The position numbers were made by a program, and so were the translations under genes. A DNA stretch of 20,815 nt from Ruminococcaceae bacterium UBA3818 (GTDB taxonomy: Bacteria; Bacillota; Clostridia; Oscillospirales; Ruminococcaceae): positions 1 to 20,815 of the forward strand of contig DFDW01000014.1 of the NCBI GenBank assembly GCA_002369315.1, written 5' to 3'. How positions within the stretch are numbered: position 1 is the first letter of the stretch; each line of letters begins with the position of its first letter. Positions 15,711 to 20,815 of this stretch are shown piece after piece. The notes under the pieces were generated by a model. The model was not told the origin of the DNA. It made no database searches and was given only the letters and a program-made list of their open reading frames with translations.

Positions 15711-16127
15711 TTATTTTTCCAATTCAGAGGTGCAGTGGGGGCAGCGGGTCGCCTCGATGGCAATTTCACTGCAGCAGAAGGGGCATTTTTTTGTGGTAGG
15801 CTCCGCTTTCGGTTCCGGCTTTTTGCCCATCGCCATAATCCGGTTCAGAATTTTGACCAGCAAAAAGATGACCAGGGCCATAATGAGGAAATTGATGATT
15901 GCGGTCAAAAACGCGCCGTACCGGATCTCCGCCCCGCCAATCATGACGGACCATGCGCTCATGTCAGCGCTGGCAAACAGCCCGATCACCGGGGAAATGA
16001 TGTCGTTGACCAGCGAGTTGGTGATTGCCTGGAATGCAGCGCCGATGATAACGCCGACAGCTAGATTCATTACATTGCCCTTTGCGATAAATTGACGGAA
16101 TTCAGACCAAAAACCATTCTTTTTCAT
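15711..16127 (-). CDS. mscL: Large-conductance mechanosensitive channel with C-terminal zinc ribbon
   Basis: The 138-residue protein forms the pentameric osmotic safety valve of the cytoplasmic membrane. It has the MscL N-terminal helix (FWSEFRQFIAKGNVMNLAVG, 6-25), a first membrane helix with GVIIGAAF and SLVNDIISPVIG (38-49), a short periplasmic loop and a second helix (about 71-95). Most MscL proteins end in a charged bundle. Here residues 112-138 instead carry two Cys pairs, CPFCC (115-119) and CPHC (129-132), a rubredoxin-like zinc-ribbon knuckle, which is seen in other clostridial MscL proteins. AAAAGGAGC lies upstream of the ATG. It begins 15 bases after the DUF1846 stop, so both are probably on one message. 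Confidence 0.95.
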   Translation of the reverse strand: MKKNGFWSEFRQFIAKGNVMNLAVGVIIGAAFQAITNSLVNDIISPVIGLFASADMSAWSVMIGGAEIRYGAFLTAIINFLIMALVIFLLVKILNRIMAMGKKPEPKAEPTTKKCPFCCSEIAIEATRCPHCTSELEK

Positions 16128-16142
16128 GAAAACAGCTCCTTT

Positions 16143-17627
16143 TTATTTGTGATATAATTTTTTGGTTTGGTAAGTGGGTTCACAGGTCAGATGTACACCC
16201 AGTTTTTTAAAGGTACTGTTATCCACCTGCGAGAGGATTACGGAGGAGTGCGCTTCGCATCCGCGCAAGAGAGGCAGCTGGTTCATTGCCAACTCAGCAG
16301 TGGGGTTGGTGGCGGCGCTGATGGAAAGGGCAATGAGGATCTCATCGGTGTGCAGGCGGGGATTATGGCCTCCCAGGTCTTTTGTTTTCAGTTTCTGAAT
16401 CGGCTCGATGACAATGGGGGAAATCAGGTGAATATCATGGTGGATACCGCCCAGCACCTTCAGTGCGTTTAACAACAGTGCGGCGGAGCAGCCCAGCAAA
16501 TTGGAAGTTTTGCCGGTCACGATTTGCCCATCCGGCAGTTGGATGGCAGCGGCCGGCATTCCGGTGGATTCCGCCCGGTCGATCGCGGCCTGGACCACCG
16601 GCCGGTCAGCGGTGGAAACGCCAGCCTGGTTCATTAAAAGCTCCAGCTTATAGACTACGTCTTCTTCCAAAAGGCCCTGCCGGCGTTCACAAAGGCTTTG
16701 GTAATACCGGCGGATAATTTCCTGGCGGGATGCTTCCCGGCATACTGCATCGTCCACAATGGCGTTCCCGGCCATATTGACCCCCATGTCGGTAGGGGAT
16801 TTATAAGGGCATTGTCCCATGATTTTCTCAAACATGGCCCGCAAAACCGGGAAAACTTCCACATCCCGATTGTAGTTGACGGTAGTAACGCCATAAGCCT
16901 CCAGGTGGAACGGGTCGATCATATTCACATCGTTGAGATCGGCGGTTGCCGCCTCATAGGCCAGGTTGACCGGATGGTTCAGCGGGATATTCCAGATGGG
17001 AAAGGTTTCAAATTTTGCGTAACCGGCTTTTACGCCGCGCTTGTACTCATGATATAGCTGGGACAGGCAGGTGGCCATTTTGCCGGATCCGGGGCCGGGA
17101 GCCGTGACTACGACCAGAGGGCGGGAGGTTTCGATAAACTCATTGCGTCCGTAACCCTGCTCACTGACGATCAGCGGGATGTTGGAGGGGTATCCTTCAA
17201 TAGAATAGTGGCGGAACACTCTCACGCCCAGCCGCTCCAGCCGTTTGATAAAAGCGTCGGCGGCGGCTTGCCCGGCGTATCGGGTCAGCACAACACTGCC
17301 CACATACAGCCCGATACCGCGGAAAGCGTCGATCAGACGAAGAACGTCCAGATCATAGGTGATACCGAGATCGCCGCGAATCTTGTTTTTTTCAATGTCC
17401 GAAGCGTTGATGACGATGACGATTTCCGCCTGGTCTTTTAACTGCAATAAGAGTTTCACCTTGCTGTCCGGTTCAAAACCCGGCAGGACCCGGGAGGCGT
17501 GGAAATCGTCGAACAGCTTGCCGCCGAACTCCAGATACAATTTCCCGCCGAACTGGGCGATGCGTTTTTTAATGTGTTCTGATTGCAGATGCACATATTT
17601 TTGATTGTCAAATCCGATTTTTTTCAT
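16143..17627 (-). CDS. DUF1846 family protein (UPF0371) of unknown function
   Basis: The 494-residue protein matches the DUF1846 family in length and sequence. It has been solved structurally but has no agreed function. Noticeable are MKKIGFDNQKYVHLQSEHI at the start, the phosphate-loop-like GPGSGK (178-183) followed by MATCLSQLYHEYKRG, SPTDMGVNMAGN, and a C-terminal HNPRLHTDEILIALSISAATNP segment. The P-loop-like stretch suggests a nucleotide or phosphate ligand, as an inference. The ORF extends upstream to an ATG at 17720, but the family start is MKKIGFDN at 17627, and AGGAAAGG lies about 9 bases before it. It is the first gene of the leftward unit with mscL and has its own promoter at 17732-17760. 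Confidence 0.9.
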   Translation of the reverse strand: MKKIGFDNQKYVHLQSEHIKKRIAQFGGKLYLEFGGKLFDDFHASRVLPGFEPDSKVKLLLQLKDQAEIVIVINASDIEKNKIRGDLGITYDLDVLRLIDAFRGIGLYVGSVVLTRYAGQAAADAFIKRLERLGVRVFRHYSIEGYPSNIPLIVSEQGYGRNEFIETSRPLVVVTAPGPGSGKMATCLSQLYHEYKRGVKAGYAKFETFPIWNIPLNHPVNLAYEAATADLNDVNMIDPFHLEAYGVTTVNYNRDVEVFPVLRAMFEKIMGQCPYKSPTDMGVNMAGNAIVDDAVCREASRQEIIRRYYQSLCERRQGLLEEDVVYKLELLMNQAGVSTADRPVVQAAIDRAESTGMPAAAIQLPDGQIVTGKTSNLLGCSAALLLNALKVLGGIHHDIHLISPIVIEPIQKLKTKDLGGHNPRLHTDEILIALSISAATNPTAELAMNQLPLLRGCEAHSSVILSQVDNSTFKKLGVHLTCEPTYQTKKLYHK

Positions 17628-17662
17628 AAGCACATACCTTTCCTCTTGAACGCCCACGCACG

Positions 17663-17690
17663 AAAAACGGCCAAGAAGAAAATCTCGGCC
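17663..17690 (-). terminator. Terminator-like hairpin in the DUF1846 leader
   Basis: On the - strand GGCCGAGA and TCTTGGCC pair over 8 bp (one G-U) around a 6-base loop, giving a stem over 17669-17690, followed by G and a run of five T (17663-17667). It lies between the promoter and the DUF1846 ribosome site. It could attenuate transcription, but it has only five U residues and no clear alternative pairing was found. It may simply be a weak structure. Confidence 0.45.
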
Positions 17691-17731
17691 ATCGGTGCCG
17701 CAAAGGCGGAAGACATACAAGAATCATTTTT

Positions 17732-17760
17732 ATTATAGTAAAGAAGCCCCTTTTTTACAA
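17732..17760 (-). promoter_or_regulatory. Sigma-A-type promoter for the DUF1846-mscL unit
   Basis: Read on the - strand, TTGTAA (17755-17760, 4 of 6 matches to the -35 consensus) and an exact TATAAT (17732-17737) are separated by 17 bases. Transcription should start near 17725, about 100 bases before the DUF1846 start codon. No other unexplained site of this quality lies in the gap. Confidence 0.75.
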
Positions 17761-17778
17761 GAGCCGCCGCAGAAAAGC

Positions 17779-17807
17779 TTTACTTTTTTGTGCGGGAACA
17801 GTAGAAT
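17779..17807 (+). promoter_or_regulatory. Sigma-A-type promoter for the tandem amidohydrolase genes
   Basis: TTTACT (17779-17784) and TAGAAT (17802-17807) are 17 bases apart, matching the -35 and -10 consensus at 4 of 6 and 5 of 6 positions. The first amidohydrolase start codon lies 35 bases after the -10 box. The -35 boxes of this promoter and the leftward one are only 18 bases apart, so the two promoters lie back to back. Confidence 0.6.
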
Positions 17808-17841
17808 AAAAACAGACTGATGGTTGAGAGGAGCAGCATTT

Positions 17842-19281
17842 TTGGATCAGCTGGTGAAGATTTTGGATGGATACATTGAGAAAAAACGGCAAAAGCTTAC
17901 AGCGTTGAGCGAGGAGATTTGGCGGTACGCAGAGGTGGGGTATCAGGAATTTCAGTCTGCCCAGGCCTTGGAGCGCTGCCTGGAAGAAGAGGGATTCACC
18001 GTGGAAAAAGGCGTTGCGGAAATTCCTACGGCGTTTGTGGCCAAATACGGCAGCGGAAAACCGATTATCGGCTTTTTGGGAGAGTATGACGCGTTGTTTG
18101 ATTTAAGCCAGCAGGCCGGCAATCCCCAGCGCGCTTCTTTTGAAAACGGCCCTGCAGGGCATGGATGCGGGCACAATCAGCTCGGCGTTGGCTCTTTGGC
18201 TGCGGCGATGGCGGTCAAAGACTATATGAAAGAGCATGGACTGCCCGGTACGGTTGCTTATTACGGCTGCCCCGCGGAAGAGGATGGCAGCGGCAAGATG
18301 TACATGGCCAAAGCCGGTGTATTCGACGAGTTGGACGGTGCTTTTACCTGGCATCCTTCCAGCATAAACGCGGTGGATGGTACAAGCAGTTTGGCGTGTA
18401 TTTGTGTGCTCTACCGCTTTCATGGCCGGGCTACCCACGCGGCGGGCCAGCCTCATCTGGGGCGCAGCGCTTTGGATGCCTGCGAATTGATGAATGTAGG
18501 CGTCAACTATCTGCGGGAGCATATGATTCAGGAGGCGAGGGTTCACTACGCTTACCGGGATGCGGGCGGCGGCGCGCCCAATGTGGTGCAGGATCATGCG
18601 GCGCTGTATTACTTTATCCGTGCGCCCAAAGTATATCAGGCTATGGAATTGCGGGAGCGGGTGGACAATTGTGCCCGCGGCGCGGCGTTGATGACCGGGA
18701 CCACGCTGGAAATCACGACCACCGACGGCTTGTGCGATTTTATTCCGAACCAGACGCTCAGCGCTTTGCTGCAGCAGGGCCTAGAAGAAGTCGGCGCACC
18801 CCGTTTCAGCGAGGCAGACAAGGCGTTGGCTGCCCAATTTCAGCAGGGATATCCAGCTGAGGAATTAAAGGACCAGCAGCGGGCTTATGAGGCGGACTAC
18901 GGCCCTGCCATTGCACAGCAGGTAGCGGGGAAATCGCTGATGGATTTCGTCCTGCCTTTGCAGTTTGACCCGGCAGCGCATCCGGGCTCCACCGATGTAG
19001 GGGATGTCAGCTATGTCTGCCCCACTGCGCAGCTGCGGATGGCCACCTATGCCATTGGAACGCCCGATCATTCTTGGCAGCTGACCGCCCAGGGCGGATG
19101 CAGCATCGGCCATGAGGGAATGATGGCAGCGGCTAAGGTTATGGCTTACGCGGGGGTTTGCGCTATGCGGGATCCGAAAGTACTGGAAAAGGCGAAAGAA
19201 GAATACGTAAAGGCAACCGGCGGTAATTATATCTGCCCGGTGCCGGTGGATCTGAAACCCATGCTGGATGGTGTAAAATAA
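17842..19281 (+). CDS. M20-family amidohydrolase, AbgB-like (copy 1)
   Basis: The 479-residue enzyme resembles AbgB, the p-aminobenzoyl-glutamate hydrolase subunit of peptidase family M20D, a cytosolic metal-dependent amidase. The metal-site residues visible are AGHGCGHN (105-112; Cys109, His111), PAEE (144-147) and TWHP (169-172). The dimerisation domain carries HGRATHAAGQPHLGRSALDA with the SALDxxELMNVGVNYLREHM signature of AbgB. A TTG at 17824 would be the longest start, but TTG 17842 is preferred because AGAGGAG (17827-17833) is 8 bases ahead and the protein then aligns gap-free with copy 2. EYDALFDLSQ (81-90) departs from the family's EYDALPxLSQ, a site near the active centre. Either substrate change or reduced activity is possible. 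It is the first of two tandem copies. Confidence 0.9.
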   Translation: MDQLVKILDGYIEKKRQKLTALSEEIWRYAEVGYQEFQSAQALERCLEEEGFTVEKGVAEIPTAFVAKYGSGKPIIGFLGEYDALFDLSQQAGNPQRASFENGPAGHGCGHNQLGVGSLAAAMAVKDYMKEHGLPGTVAYYGCPAEEDGSGKMYMAKAGVFDELDGAFTWHPSSINAVDGTSSLACICVLYRFHGRATHAAGQPHLGRSALDACELMNVGVNYLREHMIQEARVHYAYRDAGGGAPNVVQDHAALYYFIRAPKVYQAMELRERVDNCARGAALMTGTTLEITTTDGLCDFIPNQTLSALLQQGLEEVGAPRFSEADKALAAQFQQGYPAEELKDQQRAYEADYGPAIAQQVAGKSLMDFVLPLQFDPAAHPGSTDVGDVSYVCPTAQLRMATYAIGTPDHSWQLTAQGGCSIGHEGMMAAAKVMAYAGVCAMRDPKVLEKAKEEYVKATGGNYICPVPVDLKPMLDGVK

Positions 19282-19286
19282 AATAA

Positions 19287-19315
19287 GTCTCGGCAGATAC
19301 CGCCGGGACCTTTTT
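19287..19315 (+). terminator. Intrinsic terminator between the two amidohydrolase genes
   Basis: GTCTCGGC (19287-19294) pairs with GCCGGGAC (19302-19309) over 8 bp with one G-U, around a 7-base loop. It is followed by CTTTTT, ending at 19315. It lies 6 bases after the stop of copy 1, so copy 2 may be transcribed partly by read-through or from its own weak start. Confidence 0.82.
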
Positions 19316-19352
19316 CTATGAAAAGCAGGTTCAAGAGAGGAAAGGGAGAAAA

Positions 19353-20792
19353 ATGGAAAATTTGGCAAAAAAAATAACGCAGTTCGTGCAAAAGAATGAG
19401 GAAAGATACCGCAAACTCAGCAAGGAGATCTGGAACTATGCGGAACTGGCGTTTCACGAGGAAAAATCGGCTCAGGCGCTGATTCGAATGCTGGAGGAAG
19501 AGGGCTTTGCGATTACGACCGGCCTGGCAGATATCCCAACGGCCTTTGTAGCGCAGTATGGCAGCGGCAAACCGGTCGTGGGAATTTTGGGCGAATATGA
19601 CGCACTGCCTTCTTTGAGCCAGAAAGCAGGGTGTACCCACCGGGAAGAGATGGTGCCCGGCGGCGCCGGCCATGGCTGCGGCCATAATCTGCTGGGAGTT
19701 GGTGCGGCAGCGGCGGCGGTGGCGGTCAAAGATTATCTGAAAGAAACCGGATTGCCCGGCACCATCGCGTTTTACGGCTGCCCGGCGGAAGAAAACGGAA
19801 GCGCAAAAGTTTATATGTCGCGGGAAGGCGTGTTCAATGGGCTGGACGCGGTATTTACCTGGCATCCCGGCAGCAATAACTCCATCATGGGTGAGCATTC
19901 CCTGGCGGCGGTAAGCGTGGTCTACCGCTTCCATGGCCGGGCCACCCATGCGGCTGGCCAGCCCCATCTGGGACGCAGCGCGCTGGATGCCTGCGAGCTG
20001 ATGAATGTGGGAGTGAACTACCTGCGGGAGCATATGATCCAGGAAGCGCGCATTCATTACGCGTATCGTGACGCGGGCGGCGGCGCCCCCAATGTGGTGC
20101 AGGACCATGCGGCGCTGTATTATTTTATCCGTTCGCCGAAAATCAGCCAGGCATTGGAATTGCGGGAGCGGGTGAACAACTGTGCCCGGGGCGCCGCGCT
20201 GATGACCGGGACTACAGTGGAAATCCTCCCGGTGGACGGGATGTGTGATTATCTGCCCAACCATGTCCTGAGCCAGGTGCTGCAGCAGAGTTTTGAAGCC
20301 ACTGGCGCGCCGGATTTTGACGATGCTGACCGGCAGATCGCCCGTTCGTTCCAGCAAAATTATCCGGCGGAGGAAGTAAAAGCAAAGGTCAAGGCTTATG
20401 GAACGAAATTCGGCGAAGAATATGTGCCGATGTTTACCGGCCAGCCTTTGCAGGATGTGGTGTTCCCACTGCGGTTTCCTGCCACGCCTTTGTTCGGGTC
20501 CACTGATGTGGGCGATGTCAGCTATGTGGCGCCTACCGCCTGGCTCAACGCGGCTTGTTACGCGATTGGCACGCCCGGCCATTCCTGGCAGTTGGCAGCG
20601 CAGGGGGGGACCAGCGTCGGACAAAAAGGGATGCTGGCTGCCGCCAAAGCCATGGCGCACGCGGCGGCAACGGTGTTGAAAGCTCCTGCGATACTGGAAA
20701 AAGCGCGAGAGGAGCATCAAAAAACAACCGGCGGCGATTATGTGTGCGCGGTGCCGGACGATGTCAAACCTCATATCGAAGACATACTCTGA
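19353..20792 (+). CDS. M20-family amidohydrolase, AbgB-like (copy 2)
   Basis: The 479-residue product is a paralogue of the copy just upstream, alignable without gaps through at least the first 290 residues. It keeps the metal motifs AGHGCGHN (105-112), PAEE (144-147) and TWHP (169-172), and has the standard EYDALPSLSQ (81-90). The AbgB signature SALDACELMNVGVNYLREH is present. The stop is TGA at 20790-20792. AAAGGGAG at 19341-19348 supports the ATG start. Candidate substrates are p-aminobenzoyl-glutamate or other N-acyl amino acids; which one cannot be told. A close pair of M20D paralogues recalls E. coli abgA-abgB, whose products work together, but both copies here look AbgB-like. Confidence 0.92.
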   Translation: MENLAKKITQFVQKNEERYRKLSKEIWNYAELAFHEEKSAQALIRMLEEEGFAITTGLADIPTAFVAQYGSGKPVVGILGEYDALPSLSQKAGCTHREEMVPGGAGHGCGHNLLGVGAAAAAVAVKDYLKETGLPGTIAFYGCPAEENGSAKVYMSREGVFNGLDAVFTWHPGSNNSIMGEHSLAAVSVVYRFHGRATHAAGQPHLGRSALDACELMNVGVNYLREHMIQEARIHYAYRDAGGGAPNVVQDHAALYYFIRSPKISQALELRERVNNCARGAALMTGTTVEILPVDGMCDYLPNHVLSQVLQQSFEATGAPDFDDADRQIARSFQQNYPAEEVKAKVKAYGTKFGEEYVPMFTGQPLQDVVFPLRFPATPLFGSTDVGDVSYVAPTAWLNAACYAIGTPGHSWQLAAQGGTSVGQKGMLAAAKAMAHAAATVLKAPAILEKAREEHQKTTGGDYVCAVPDDVKPHIEDIL

Positions 20793-20815
20793 TTTTTCCA
20801 TATAAAAAAAGTCCG
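20793..20815 (+). other. Truncated intergenic end
   Basis: The last 23 bases after the copy 2 stop are TTTTTCCATATAAAAAAAGTCCG cut by the window edge. The A-run then GTCCG resembles the AAATAAGTCTCGG start of the terminator after copy 1, so this may be the left arm of a similar hairpin, but it is incomplete and cannot be judged. Confidence 0.35.

Noticed and set aside
17625..17692. A 22-codon reading frame on the - strand starting at ATG 17692 and ending TGA over the DUF1846 start codon, a possible leader peptide.
   Set aside because: There is no ribosome-binding site ahead of it, and its sequence shows no run of regulatory codons.
17628..17720. A 31-codon N-terminal extension of the DUF1846 gene from 17720.
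   Set aside because: The family starts at MKKIGFDN, a ribosome site sits before 17627, and the predicted transcription start near 17725 leaves almost no leader for the longer form.
18412..20141. Recent gene conversion between the two amidohydrolases.
   Set aside because: The shared block shows many third-position differences at DNA level, so recent copying is unlikely.
1..20815. Mobile elements, CRISPR arrays, tRNA or rRNA genes.
   Set aside because: No transposase, integrase, regular short repeats, tRNA cloverleaf or rRNA stretch was recognised in the window.

Overview
The window looks like a low-to-mid-GC Firmicute, most likely a gut Clostridium relative (Oscillospiraceae/Lachnospiraceae type). 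Signs are strong AGGAGG-like ribosome sites, use of TTG and GTG starts, a clostridial-type RmlB tail, an MscL with a zinc-ribbon tail, a DUF1846 protein and AbgB-like amidohydrolases. This is a judgement from sequence style; no database search was possible.

Region 1 (1-15697, + strand) is the downstream part of a large cell-surface polysaccharide operon. Thirteen genes follow each other with gaps of 3-23 bases (only the rfbB-rfbD gap is longer, 41 bases) or with short overlaps, and the run ends at a strong hairpin. In order: the end of rfbB, rfbD (dTDP-L-rhamnose synthesis), an ABC-2 exporter permease with an added extracellular domain, its ATPase, a methyltransferase/coiled-coil/double-glycosyltransferase fusion, a DUF2142 membrane protein with its own extracellular domain, a B12-type radical SAM enzyme, a polysaccharide pyruvyl transferase family protein, an FrhB-like iron-sulfur protein, a Wzx-type flippase, a GT2 glycosyltransferase, a DPM1-like GT2, a DUF2304 membrane protein and an inorganic pyrophosphatase. 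The logic is: make dTDP-rhamnose, assemble and modify the glycan, and move it across the membrane by one or two routes. The pyrophosphatase removes the diphosphate released during sugar-nucleotide synthesis.

Region 2 (15711-17760, - strand) is a two-gene unit, DUF1846 protein then mscL, transcribed toward the polysaccharide operon from a good sigma-A promoter. A terminator-like hairpin lies in its leader. The hairpin at 15658-15691 serves both converging units.

Region 3 (17779-20815, + strand) holds two tandem paralogous M20-family amidohydrolases of the AbgB (p-aminobenzoyl-glutamate hydrolase) type. Each is 479 residues, they align without gaps over most of their length, and a terminator hairpin separates them. 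They start from a promoter back to back with that of the DUF1846 unit.

The most interesting parts are the composite proteins of the export/assembly machinery (the permease with an ectodomain, and the methyltransferase-coiled coil-GT2-GT2 fusion), the set of radical SAM, pyruvyl transferase and FrhB-like proteins that suggests an uncharacterised redox-dependent glycan modification, and the strongly conserved block shared by the two amidohydrolases.
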